From contig DASZKW010000069.1 of assembly GCA_035552775.1 (NCBI GenBank), positions 1-15,319 on the forward strand: 15,319 nucleotides of DNA, in the 5' to 3' direction. A program made the position numbers and the translations under genes. Every line of letters begins with the position of its first letter. Positions within the stretch are counted from its first letter, which is position 1. The notes beneath the pieces were generated by a model, which ran no database searches, was not told the DNA's origin, and worked only from the letters and a program-made list of their open reading frames with translations. Below, one piece after another: positions 5,713-12,664 of the stretch. This stretch comes from DASZKW01 sp035552775 (GTDB lineage: Bacteria > Actinomycetota > Acidimicrobiia > Acidimicrobiales > Palsa-688).

Positions 5713-6492
5713 ATGACGACAACGGCGTCGATGGCCAATGCGGCCGTCCAGTTCCCCCAGCCCCCCAGCTTTTCCAGCCTCGACGGGGAGCGCCACCACC
5801 GCAAGAAGCGCCTGGCCGCCGCGTTCCGCCTCTTCGCCAAGTTCGGCTACGAAGAGGGCGTCGCCGGCCACATCACCGCCCGCGACCCGGAGCTGACCGA
5901 CCACTTCTGGGTGAACCCGCTGGCGGTGCCGTTCTCCATGATCCGGGTGTCCGACCTGGAGTTGGTGGATTCCAACGGCACGGTGGTGGAGGGCGACCAG
6001 CCTGTCAACCCGGCCGCCTTTGCCATCCACTCGGCCATCCACGCGGCGCGGCCCGACGTGGTCTCGGCGGCCCACGCCCACGCCGTGCACGGCAAGGCGT
6101 GGTCCACGCTGCACCGCCTCCTCGACCCGATCACCCAGGACGCCTGCTCGTTCTACCGGGCCCACTCGCTGTACGACACCTACGGGGGCATCGTGTTCGG
6201 ATCCGAGGAGGCCAAGCGCATCGCCGGCGCGCTGGGGTCGACCAACAAGGCGGTGATCCTGGCCAATCACGGCTTCGTCACCGTCGGGTCGTCGGTGGAC
6301 GAAGCGGCTTACCATTTCATCAACGCCGAGCACAGCGCCCACGCCCAGCTCATGGCGGAGGCGGTGGGGACGCCGAAGCTGATCGACCAAGACGTGGCCG
6401 CCGGCCTCGGCGGCGACGCCTACCTCGGCTGGCTCAACTTCCAGCCCTACTGGAGCCAGATCACCCACGAGCAGCCCGACCTGCTCGGGTGA
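5713..6492 (+). CDS. Class II aldolase/adducin-family protein
   Basis: A 259-residue protein of the class II aldolase/adducin fold. The zinc-site histidines of L-fuculose-1-phosphate aldolase are recognisable: AHAHAVH gives H121 and H123, and LANHG gives H186. Residue 102, where the aldolases carry the catalytic glutamate (E73 in fuculose-1-phosphate aldolase, 19 residues before the first zinc histidine), is alanine in NPAAFAIHSAIHAARPDV. Proteins with this NPA version are the adducin-like branch, whose bacterial substrates are mostly unknown, so I assign no reaction. Start: ATG at 5713 with AGGAGG 6 nt upstream; the first 20 or so residues are low-complexity. The stop overlaps the proB GTG (GTGA), so proB depends on this gene for transcription and probably translation. 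The gene is not part of the usual obg-proB arrangement and looks inserted. Confidence 0.85.
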   Translation: MTTTASMANAAVQFPQPPSFSSLDGERHHRKKRLAAAFRLFAKFGYEEGVAGHITARDPELTDHFWVNPLAVPFSMIRVSDLELVDSNGTVVEGDQPVNPAAFAIHSAIHAARPDVVSAAHAHAVHGKAWSTLHRLLDPITQDACSFYRAHSLYDTYGGIVFGSEEAKRIAGALGSTNKAVILANHGFVTVGSSVDEAAYHFINAEHSAHAQLMAEAVGTPKLIDQDVAAGLGGDAYLGWLNFQPYWSQITHEQPDLLG

Positions 6493-7595
6493 TCGCCGGT
6501 CGGCGCGTCGTCGTCGTCAAGATAGGAACGTCGTCGCTCACCGACGAGAGGGGCGCCATAAACGCAGCGTCCATCGCCAAGCTGTGCGCCGAGATCGCCC
6601 AGGTGAGGGGAAAGGGCGACCGGGTGGTGCTGGTCACCAGCGGCGCCATCGCCGCCGGGTTGCCGGTGCTCGGCTTGGGCGACGTGCGCCCGACCGATGC
6701 AGCGGTCCTCCAAGCTGCTTCGGCTGTGGGCCAGAGCCGTCTCCTGGGTGACTACGACAGGGCGCTGGCCACCCACGGTCTGGTAGGAGGCCAGATCCTG
6801 TTGTCGCCGAACGACTTCTTCGACCGGCGCCAGTACCTGCACGCCCGCCAGACCCTGTCGGTGCTGCTGGACCTGGGCGTGGTGCCCATCGTGAACGAGA
6901 ACGACGCGGTGGCCGATGACGAGATCCGCTTCGGCGACAACGACCGCTTGGCGGCACTCGTCGCCCACCTGGTGAGGGCGGACCTGCTGGTCCTGCTCAC
7001 CGACACCCCCGGGCTGCTCAGCGCCGACCCGCGCAGCGGGGAGCCGGCCACCCTCATCGAGGAGATCGTGGAGTTCGACCACGAACTGGATGCGCTGGCG
7101 GGGGGGGCGGGCAGCGTGCGCGGCAGCGGGGGGATGGCGTCGAAGCTGTCGTCGGCCAAGATCGCCGCCTGGTCGGGGGTGCGGGCGGTGATCGCGTCCG
7201 CGGACCGGGAGGGCGTGCTGGTCGACGCCGCCGCCGGTGTGGCCGGCGTGGGCACGGTGGTGGTGGGGCGCCAACCGCGCCTCGGGGCGCGCAAGCTGTG
7301 GATAGCGTTCGCGGTCGGCGCGCGGGGACGGGTGAGGGTGGACGAGGGCGCCCGTCGGGCGCTCCTCGAGCGGGGCGTTTCGCTGCTCCCCGCCGGGGTG
7401 ACCGGTGTCGAAGGAGACTTCGACGCCGACGACGCGGTGGAAGTGGCCGGCCCGGCGGGGGGGATCTTCGCCAAGGGTCTCGTCCGCCACCCCGCCGCCG
7501 TGGTCAAGGAGTTGGCGGGCCGGCGCACCGCGAGCCTGCCCGAAGGGGTAGTCCACGAGGTGATCCATCGTGACGACCTGGTCCTGCTCCCCTGA
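6489..7595 (+). CDS. proB: Glutamate 5-kinase
   Basis: At 368 residues this is the full-length form of the enzyme that phosphorylates L-glutamate to glutamate 5-phosphate, the first and feedback-controlled step of proline synthesis. Amino-acid kinase motifs are in order: VVVKIGTSSLT at the start, VLVTSGAIAAG, the substrate loop NENDAVADDEIRFGDNDRLA, LLTDTPGLLSADPR, and GSGGMASKLSSAKIA. The last 100 or so residues form the PUA domain seen in the long ProB type. I chose the GTG at 6489 because it begins the conserved first strand (IAGRRVVVVKIGTSS) and overlaps the stop of the upstream gene by GTGA; longer versions in this frame run through the shadow of the upstream gene. Its partner proA is not next to it but about 3.8 kb downstream. 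Confidence 0.96.
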   Translation: MIAGRRVVVVKIGTSSLTDERGAINAASIAKLCAEIAQVRGKGDRVVLVTSGAIAAGLPVLGLGDVRPTDAAVLQAASAVGQSRLLGDYDRALATHGLVGGQILLSPNDFFDRRQYLHARQTLSVLLDLGVVPIVNENDAVADDEIRFGDNDRLAALVAHLVRADLLVLLTDTPGLLSADPRSGEPATLIEEIVEFDHELDALAGGAGSVRGSGGMASKLSSAKIAAWSGVRAVIASADREGVLVDAAAGVAGVGTVVVGRQPRLGARKLWIAFAVGARGRVRVDEGARRALLERGVSLLPAGVTGVEGDFDADDAVEVAGPAGGIFAKGLVRHPAAVVKELAGRRTASLPEGVVHEVIHRDDLVLLP

Positions 7596-8268
7596 AGCGG
7601 CGAGGCCGTCGTAGGACTATCGATCATCCGGTAGTGGAAGGTGATGCCGCAATGATTCCTCGGCGAGTCGAGCGGGCTCAGGAAGGCCAGCGCCACGGTC
7701 AAAGGGGTTCCGTCCCCCCGCGTTCAATGCCCAACCGCACCTCGATCTCCAACGGAGCGTGGGCAACAGGGCGGTCACCGCGATGCTCTCGGATCCCGTT
7801 GCGCAACGTGTCCCTTACGCCACGGGGTACACCCAGAGCAGCGCCAAGTCCACCCTGAACAGGAGTGAGGGGCGAGCGTCTCGGGTCAATGCCGCCGTCG
7901 GTCACCCACGCCAGCACGTCGGCCGATGGGACAAAGCAGAGCGTTTCGCCGAGGAGCAAGGCAGGACGAAGAGCATCTACGAGAACACCGAGGCCCACGT
8001 TTGCCGGCGGCCTAGCGGAGAAGGCGACGGTGATCGTCGACTCCATGGGCACCCGAACTCCGAGCGATATCCACATCCAGACCTCGTTCCCGGTATTCGA
8101 GGAGACGCCCGGGTCGGCTCGGCGGCCCCCCTGCCGGGACCACCGGCGCCCTGCGCTACCGTCATCGGCGTCGTCGCATCCTCGGTCGGCCGCCTTTAAG
8201 GGCCATGCCGTGGGCGCGGCGAAAGGCCGCAACCGGCGGCCACCCGAAGTCTTCGAGGAGGCACAGCG
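7596..8268. other. 673-bp gap of atypical composition between proB and gnd
   Basis: Less GC-biased than its neighbours. It contains no repeat array and no RNA gene I can recognise. The only candidate gene is the minus-strand ORF ending at 7699. A possible -10 (TACCGT, 8156-8161) and a strong Shine-Dalgarno for gnd lie at the right end. Confidence 0.6.
7699..8076 (-). CDS. Hypothetical protein or decayed gene
   Basis: I do not recognise this 125-residue ORF. It starts MWISLGVRVPMESTITVAFS and has a moderately hydrophobic middle (NVGLGVLVDALRPALLLGET) followed by a charged C-terminus rich in Arg and Glu. In its favour are an ATG at 8074-8076 with GAGG (8082-8085) 5 nt upstream, and its position as the only sensible reading of a 673-bp gap. 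Against it: by my hand count about two thirds of third codon positions are G or C, less than in the neighbouring genes, the open frame extends upstream without a conserved start, and no motif is visible. It may be a remnant of a foreign gene or simply non-coding. Confidence 0.3.
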   Translation of the reverse strand: MWISLGVRVPMESTITVAFSARPPANVGLGVLVDALRPALLLGETLCFVPSADVLAWVTDGGIDPRRSPLTPVQGGLGAALGVPRGVRDTLRNGIREHRGDRPVAHAPLEIEVRLGIERGGTEPL

Positions 8269-9282
8269 GTGCAACTGGGAATGGTCGGGCTCGGTCGGAT
8301 GGGCTCCAACATGGTCCGGCGCCTCATGGCGGCCGGCCACACCTGCGTCGTGTACGACGTCAATGCCGACGCGGTGGCGGCGATGGAGGCCGAAGGCGCC
8401 ACCGCGGCGGCGAGCGTCGAGGATTTCGTCGCCAAACTGGACGTGCCGCGCGCCGCGTGGCTGATGGTCCCCGCCGGCTACACGGGCGACACCATCGAGG
8501 AGGTGGCCAAGGCCATGACCTCGGGCGACATCATCATCGACGGTGGCAACTCGCATTACCACGACGACATCCGCCACGCGGCGACCCTGAAGGAGCGGGG
8601 CGTGCACTTCGTCGACGTGGGCACCAGCGGGGGAGTGTTCGGCCTGGAGCGCGGCTACTGCTTGATGATCGGAGGCGAGGCCGACATCGTCGCTCACCTA
8701 GACCCCGTGTTCGCGGCCATCGCTCCCGGCGTCGACGCCGCCCCCCGCACCGAGGGGCGCGACGGTCCGCTGGCCACGGCGGAGAAGGGTTATTTCCACT
8801 GCGGTGCCAACGGCGCCGGCCATTTCGTGAAGATGGTCCACAACGGGATCGAGTACGGCATCATGGCCGCCTACGCGGAGGGCCTCGCCATCTTGGAGAA
8901 GGCCGACCTCGGGACCCGCGGCGGCGGGGCCATCGACGCCGAGAACACACCCCTCGACGATCCCGAGCACTACCAGTACGACATCGACACCGCCTCGGTG
9001 GCCGAGCTGTGGCGGCGGGGGAGCGTCATAAGCTCGTGGCTGCTGGACCTGACAGCGCATGCGCTGGGCGCTGACCCCAAGCTGGCCAGCTTCGCCGGCC
9101 GGGTTTCGGACTCGGGGGAGGGGCGCTGGACCATCAAGGCGGCGATAGACGAGGCCGTGCCCGCCCACGTGCTCACCGCTGCCCTCTACGAGCGGTTCAG
9201 CTCCCGGGGCGAGGCCGACTTCGCCGACAAGGTCCTGTCGGCCATGCGCAAGGAGTTCGGCGGCCACGCCGAGCAGCACTGA
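8269..9282 (+). CDS. gnd: 6-phosphogluconate dehydrogenase, decarboxylating, short NAD-type
   Basis: This 337-residue enzyme oxidises and decarboxylates 6-phosphogluconate to ribulose 5-phosphate in the pentose phosphate route. The N-terminal Rossmann motif is GLGRMG (7-12). Substrate motifs follow: DGGNSHYHDD and VGTSGGVFGLERGYCLMIGG. The catalytic lysine and glutamate are K188 and E195 in GHFVKMVHNGIEYG. GEGRWT marks the substrate arginine region in the C-terminal helical part. The length (about 335 against 470) places it in the short GndA/YqeC-like group. The second Rossmann strand ends in YDVNAD, with an aspartate where NADP enzymes have an Asn-Arg-Thr type motif, so NAD preference is likely. 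The GTG start has GAGGAGG at 8255-8261. It converges on pspA with only 21 nt between, and no terminator is visible there. Confidence 0.94.
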   Translation: MQLGMVGLGRMGSNMVRRLMAAGHTCVVYDVNADAVAAMEAEGATAAASVEDFVAKLDVPRAAWLMVPAGYTGDTIEEVAKAMTSGDIIIDGGNSHYHDDIRHAATLKERGVHFVDVGTSGGVFGLERGYCLMIGGEADIVAHLDPVFAAIAPGVDAAPRTEGRDGPLATAEKGYFHCGANGAGHFVKMVHNGIEYGIMAAYAEGLAILEKADLGTRGGGAIDAENTPLDDPEHYQYDIDTASVAELWRRGSVISSWLLDLTAHALGADPKLASFAGRVSDSGEGRWTIKAAIDEAVPAHVLTAALYERFSSRGEADFADKVLSAMRKEFGGHAEQH

Positions 9283-9303
9283 CCTCCGACGGCCACAAGG
9301 GCA

Positions 9304-10164
9304 CTAGGACGCCGGCGGCTCACGCCGGGCCGGTGCCGGCTCAGCGTGGCCCGCGCCGACGGCGCCGGTTCCCGGATCCGCCACCCCGGCGCCGAGCTGG
9401 CCGGTGGCGGGGGCGGAGGTGACCTCGCCCTGGGGTCCGACGCCGGCCAGTCCGAGCTCGCCTCTCATCTGGGTCAGGCGGGACTGCGCCTCGGTGTTGA
9501 GCGAAGCCTGCTCGACCTCGAGCATTCGGGCCTCGACCGTCTGGCCCTGAAGCTCGGACGTGCCCAGCGCCTTCGCGTAGCGGGCCTCGATCTTCGTGCG
9601 CACGTCCTCGAATGACGGGACGTCCTGGCCGACCGTCTGGGACAAGGTGGTCATGGCCCGGTTGAGCTGCTCTTGCATCTTCGCCTGGTCGAGTTGGGAC
9701 ATGAGCTTCTGGCGCTCCGCCAGGCGCTGTTGGAGCTGGGCGGAGTTCTGCTGCACCGCAGCCTTGGCCTGCTGGGCGGCCTGGGTTGTCTGCAGGTGCA
9801 TGTTCTTCAGGTCTTGCACCTGGCGCTCGGTGGCGATCAGGCGGTTGGCGAACGCCTCGGCCGTCTGGTTGTAGTCGGCAGCCTTGGCGTTGTCGCCCCG
9901 CTGCCTGGCGTCCTCGACCATGAGCAGGGCCTGGCGGGTCGAGGTGTTGACCTTCTCCAGCTCCGCCATGGCCCGGTTGAGCTGCAGCTCCGTCTGCTTC
10001 TGGTTGGCGATGACGTTGGCCGCCTGTTCCACCAGGCGGCGGTGCTGCTCCTGGGCCTCACCGATGGCCTGCTCGAGCTGCACCTTCGGGTCTGCCGTCT
10101 CCTCGAGCCGTCCCCCGAGCTTGGCCGTCAGGTAGCGCCACTGACGCCGCATCAGCTTGAACAT
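9304..10164 (-). CDS. pspA: PspA/IM30 family membrane-stress protein
   Basis: A 286-residue phage-shock-protein A homologue. PspA proteins are ESCRT-III-like, assemble on the inner membrane face and protect it when proton leakage threatens. The N-terminus MFKLMRRQWRYLTAKLGGRLEE matches the membrane-inserting helix and start of the family. Residues about 25-215 are nearly all heptad-type, Gln/Glu/Ala-rich coiled coil with the expected DPKVQLEQAIGEAQEQ. The last 50 or so residues (LGLAGVGPQGEVTSAP onward) are a Gly/Ala/Pro disordered tail not found in E. coli or Bacillus PspA (about 222-227 residues). A TAGCAT box lies exactly 6 nt before the ATG, suggesting a leaderless transcript of its own. 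A more distant GGAGGGG could serve if the gene is read from upstream. Confidence 0.93.
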   Translation of the reverse strand: MFKLMRRQWRYLTAKLGGRLEETADPKVQLEQAIGEAQEQHRRLVEQAANVIANQKQTELQLNRAMAELEKVNTSTRQALLMVEDARQRGDNAKAADYNQTAEAFANRLIATERQVQDLKNMHLQTTQAAQQAKAAVQQNSAQLQQRLAERQKLMSQLDQAKMQEQLNRAMTTLSQTVGQDVPSFEDVRTKIEARYAKALGTSELQGQTVEARMLEVEQASLNTEAQSRLTQMRGELGLAGVGPQGEVTSAPATGQLGAGVADPGTGAVGAGHAEPAPARREPPAS

Positions 10165-10170
10165 GAGCCG

Positions 10171-10176
10171 ATGCTA
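10171..10176 (-). promoter_or_regulatory. Putative -10 box (TAGCAT) of pspA
   Basis: On the minus strand TAGCAT is followed by 6 nt (CGGCTC) and then the ATG of pspA, the same geometry as for proA and the membrane-protein gene. Transcription starting about 7 nt after the box would be leaderless. Confidence 0.5.
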
Positions 10177-10203
10177 GTTCCCCTCCAGGGCGCCTTGGTG
10201 TGT

Positions 10204-10998
10204 TCAGCCGACCTCGTCGGCGGCCCGGCGCAGCGCCTCCAGCTCCGATGGCAAGCGGGCGATGGCATCCAGGGGAGCGCTGAGATCCTGGCTGCCAAGG
10301 GCCAGGCCGGCCACGTCGGCGACGGCCGCGTTTATCTGGGCGATCACGACCCGCGTGCGATCAAGAACCCGTTGGGCTGCAGCATCGCGCCGGCGCACGG
10401 CCTGGAGCTGGACGGCCAGAGCTTCCTCCTCGCTATCACCCACCGCGCCAGCCGCCGGGTCCGGGACCGGTCTAGCGGCGCCAGGAGAGCCCCGACCCGA
10501 ACCCCTGGACTCCTGGAGTGCTCTCAGGCGCGCGCTGAGCGCATCACCGGTGGCGCCAGGACCCGACGGGCCGAGCGACGCGCCCAGGCGGGCGATGCGC
10601 CACACTTCCTCGGCGGCGCCTGACACCGCGTAGCAAGCGGGCGAGAGCCGCTCCTTCCGCGGCCCGGGGGGCCAGTCGGCGACGATGCGGTTGAATCGCT
10701 CGCTTGATGCCACCGCCTCTTGGACGAGCGAGCGCCACGGTTCGGGCACCGCCCACGGGTCGATGGTCACGGTTGGCACACCCCGGTGCCCCCGCCGCAG
10801 GACGGCTACAGTCAGGCGCACCAGCCAGGCGCCGAGCCCGATGCCGACGGACGCCTCGACGGGGAGTTGAGCCAGCTCGCCGGCCAGGATCCCGCCGGCG
10901 GCGAGGACCAAGCCACTCCGAGCGGCCGCGGCGCGGGCGAACGAGAACGAGCGACGCCGGACCTCGCCGTAGCCGCCTTCGCCTCGTCGTTCGAGCAC
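10204..10998 (-). CDS. Hypothetical membrane protein upstream of pspA, possible PspM-like partner
   Basis: I do not recognise the family. The 264-residue product has a basic N-terminus (RRRSFSFARAAAAR), then two hydrophobic stretches at about 29-45 and 49-68 separated by ELAQLPVEA, so it probably sits in the membrane as a hairpin. The rest is cytoplasmic in that model. It contains TVTIDPWAVPEPWRSLVQEA, a disordered Gly/Ser/Pro segment near 150-185, and a helical C-terminus (AVQLQAVRRRDAAAQRVLDR). It ends 39 nt before pspA on the same strand. In mycobacteria pspA is paired with pspM, a membrane protein of similar size with N-terminal membrane segments, although downstream rather than upstream. 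A comparable partner role is an inference from context and topology only. The GTG start at 10998 is supported by TAGCGT 6 nt upstream. Confidence 0.6.
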   Translation of the reverse strand: MLERRGEGGYGEVRRRSFSFARAAAARSGLVLAAGGILAGELAQLPVEASVGIGLGAWLVRLTVAVLRRGHRGVPTVTIDPWAVPEPWRSLVQEAVASSERFNRIVADWPPGPRKERLSPACYAVSGAAEEVWRIARLGASLGPSGPGATGDALSARLRALQESRGSGRGSPGAARPVPDPAAGAVGDSEEEALAVQLQAVRRRDAAAQRVLDRTRVVIAQINAAVADVAGLALGSQDLSAPLDAIARLPSELEALRRAADEVG

Positions 10999-11004
10999 GA
11001 AGCC

Positions 11005-11010
11005 ACGCTA
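11005..11010 (-). promoter_or_regulatory. Putative -10 box (TAGCGT) of the membrane-protein/pspA unit
   Basis: On the minus strand TAGCGT, then GGCTTC (6 nt), then the GTG start at 10998. No Shine-Dalgarno is visible, consistent with leaderless initiation. Confidence 0.5.
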
Positions 11011-11060
11011 CGTTGCCGGCGCAGCCCCCACCCGCCTGCGTCTGCGGTAAACCAAGCTGG

Positions 11061-11113
11061 GCGGGTTCTGGTGTTGTGCACAAAAACGCGCGCGGGCTCT
11101 GGCGTTGTGCACA
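11061..11113. repeat. Direct repeat with TGTGCACA palindromes, 31-bp period
   Basis: GCGGGTTCTGGTGTTGTGCA (from 11061) and GCGGGCTCTGGCGTTGTGCA (from 11092) match at 18 of 20 positions, and both continue CA, giving 20 of 22. Each contains the palindrome TGTGCACA; the first extends to TTGTGCACAA. Two identical palindromes three helical turns apart between divergent promoters could be operators, or part of a dispersed element that continues into 11126-11145. Confidence 0.8.
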
Positions 11114-11125
11114 CCGGTTGCGCCA

Positions 11126-11145
11126 TAGCAACGCTCGCCTTTGTA
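11126..11145 (-). repeat. Third copy of the 20-nt dispersed repeat
   Basis: TAGCAACGCTCGCCTTTGTA is the exact reverse complement of 3246-3265 and matches 3330-3349 at 19 of 20 positions. All three copies are intergenic. Confidence 0.9.
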
Positions 11146-11339
11146 ACCATCCATTTCGCCGGCCGCGGCGCGTAAAACCGTTCACGTCACGCCGCGCCGG
11201 TGGCAAACGCTGCGCCAGCCGAGCCTGCGTGGGCGCCCTATGTAGCGACTCTCCTATCGACGACCACAACGGCTCGACGAACTTCGCGGCGGACCACTTA
11301 GCGACACAAACTAAAACGGATCGCTCAGGTGGACAGGGG

Positions 11340-11345
11340 TAGCCT
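11340..11345 (+). promoter_or_regulatory. Putative -10 box (TAGCCT) of proA
   Basis: TAGCCT is followed by exactly 6 nt (CGTGCC) and the proA ATG. There is no convincing Shine-Dalgarno, so a leaderless transcript is likely. No clear -35 is seen. Confidence 0.5.
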
Positions 11346-11351
11346 CGTGCC

Positions 11352-12605
11352 ATGGACGAATCGGGGCTCGCCCGACTGGGCGAAAGGGCCCGACAGGCCG
11401 CTCGGGTCCTCGCCCGGACGCCGTCAGCGGACAAGGACGCCGCCCTCGAGGCCGCAGCCGACCTGCTGGCGGACGGTCGTGACGACATCCTCGCCGCCAA
11501 CGCCGCCGACGTCGCCCGAGCCGAGGAGGGGGCCACGTCGGCGGCGGTCGTTGACAGGCTGCGGCTCACGCCCGCACGGGTCGACGCCATGGCCGACGGC
11601 CTCCGAGCCGTCGCCGCCCTCCCCGACCCTGTCGGCGAGACGGTCGCCGGATGGGTCCGGCCCAACGGCCTCGAGATCCGCCAGGTGCGCGTTCCGCTCG
11701 GCGTCATCGGGATCATCTACGAGAACCGGCCCAACGTCACCAGTGACGCCGCCGGACTGTGCGTGAAGTCGGGCAACGCCGCCATGCTGCGGGGCAGCTC
11801 GGCGGCCATCGAGTCCAACCGGGCCATCGCCGCTTTGCTGCGGGCCGGCTTCTCCAAGGCCGGCGTGCCCGTCGACTCCGTGGTGCTGGTGACCGACACC
11901 ACCAGGGAATCGGCCGTCGAGTTCATGCGCCTCAGGGGGGCCATCGACTGCCTGATCCCCCGAGGGGGACCGTCGCTGATCGCGGCCGTCCTCGAGAACG
12001 CCACCGTTCCGTTCATTATCGACGGCGACGGCAACTGCCACGTCTACGTCGACGTCTCCGCCGATCTCGAAATGGCCGTTGACATCGTGGTCAACGGGAA
12101 GACCCAGCGCCCGAGCGTGTGCAACGCCACCGAATCACTGGTCGTGCACCGCGACGCGGCCGATGTCTTTCTCCCCCTGGTTGCTGCGTCCCTCGAGGGG
12201 GTGGAACTGGTCGGCGACGCACGGACCCGGGAGATCCTCGGCGCCGAGCGGGCCGGCGTCGCCACCGAGGACGACTACTCGACCGAGTTCCTGGGCCCCA
12301 AACTGAGCGTGCGGGTGGTCGACGACCTCGGCGCCGCCATCGATCACATCGCCCGCCACGGATCGGGGCACACCGAGGCCATCGTCACGTCGGACCTGGC
12401 GGCCGCCCAGCGTTTTCAGCGCGAGGTGGACGCCGCCGCCGTCGTGGTCAACGCGTCCACCCGGTTCACCGACGGGGAGCAGTTCGGCTTCGGCGCCGAG
12501 ATAGGCATCAGCACCCAGAAGCTCCACGCTCGCGGCCCGATGGGCTTGCGCCAGTTGACCACCACCAAGTACCTGGTGACCGGGACCGGCCAGACACGGC
12601 GCTGA
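11352..12605 (+). CDS. proA: Glutamate-5-semialdehyde dehydrogenase (gamma-glutamyl phosphate reductase)
   Basis: This 417-residue enzyme, the family's usual length, reduces glutamate 5-phosphate with NADPH to glutamate-5-semialdehyde, the second step of proline synthesis. Family motifs: VPLGVIGIIYENRPNVTSDA, CVKSGNAAMLRGSSAAIESN, LIPRGGPSLI, and the nucleophile C257 in QRPSVCNATESLVV. The C-terminal VNASTRFTDGEQFGFGAEIG and the end GPMGLRQLTTTKY are intact. The ATG is backed by a TAGCCT box 6 nt upstream. The gene has its own promoter because it is separated from proB by gnd and the minus-strand psp pair. It is followed 59 nt later by an unrelated MoxR gene with its own promoter-like box; nadD, frequent after proA in actinobacteria, is not in the window. 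Confidence 0.97.
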   Translation: MDESGLARLGERARQAARVLARTPSADKDAALEAAADLLADGRDDILAANAADVARAEEGATSAAVVDRLRLTPARVDAMADGLRAVAALPDPVGETVAGWVRPNGLEIRQVRVPLGVIGIIYENRPNVTSDAAGLCVKSGNAAMLRGSSAAIESNRAIAALLRAGFSKAGVPVDSVVLVTDTTRESAVEFMRLRGAIDCLIPRGGPSLIAAVLENATVPFIIDGDGNCHVYVDVSADLEMAVDIVVNGKTQRPSVCNATESLVVHRDAADVFLPLVAASLEGVELVGDARTREILGAERAGVATEDDYSTEFLGPKLSVRVVDDLGAAIDHIARHGSGHTEAIVTSDLAAAQRFQREVDAAAVVVNASTRFTDGEQFGFGAEIGISTQKLHARGPMGLRQLTTTKYLVTGTGQTRR

Positions 12606-12626
12606 GGGGATCGGTAGCCCCCCCGG

Positions 12627-12632
12627 TAGAAT
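12627..12632 (+). promoter_or_regulatory. Putative -10 box (TAGAAT) of the MoxR operon
   Basis: TAGAAT fits the actinobacterial housekeeping -10 well. Unlike the leaderless genes here, it is followed by a leader of about 25 nt containing GGGAGGAG (12652-12659), 5 nt before the GTG. Confidence 0.5.
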
Positions 12633-12664
12633 GTCCCCTTCTGGCCCCCCCGGGAGGAGAAGTC

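Larger units (their letters stand above)
10999..11351. other. 353-bp divergent intergenic region
   Basis: It carries the promoter of the minus-strand membrane gene at the left end, the TGTGCACA direct repeat, the 20-nt dispersed repeat, a weak GC inverted repeat around 11162-11200, and the proA promoter at the right end. I see no gene in it. Confidence 0.75.

Noticed and set aside
5396..5722. Minus-strand ORF with collagen-like GYTGSPATRAP repeats
   Set aside because: It is the reverse reading of the 16/17-bp array. Unit lengths are not multiples of three, the reading survives only because no minus frame of the unit has a stop, and it has no ribosome binding site. The larger minus ORF 5233-6468 has the same cause plus the shadow of the adducin-like gene.
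7759..8199. Plus-strand ORFs in the proB-gnd gap (7759-8199 and 7865-8464)
   Set aside because: No ribosome binding site, no family features, and the second runs far into gnd in the wrong frame. The minus-strand ORF is a somewhat better candidate.
11162..11200. GC-rich inverted repeat as a terminator between the psp unit and proA
   Set aside because: Only about 7 bp pair well, the region lies upstream of both divergent genes, and no T-tract follows.
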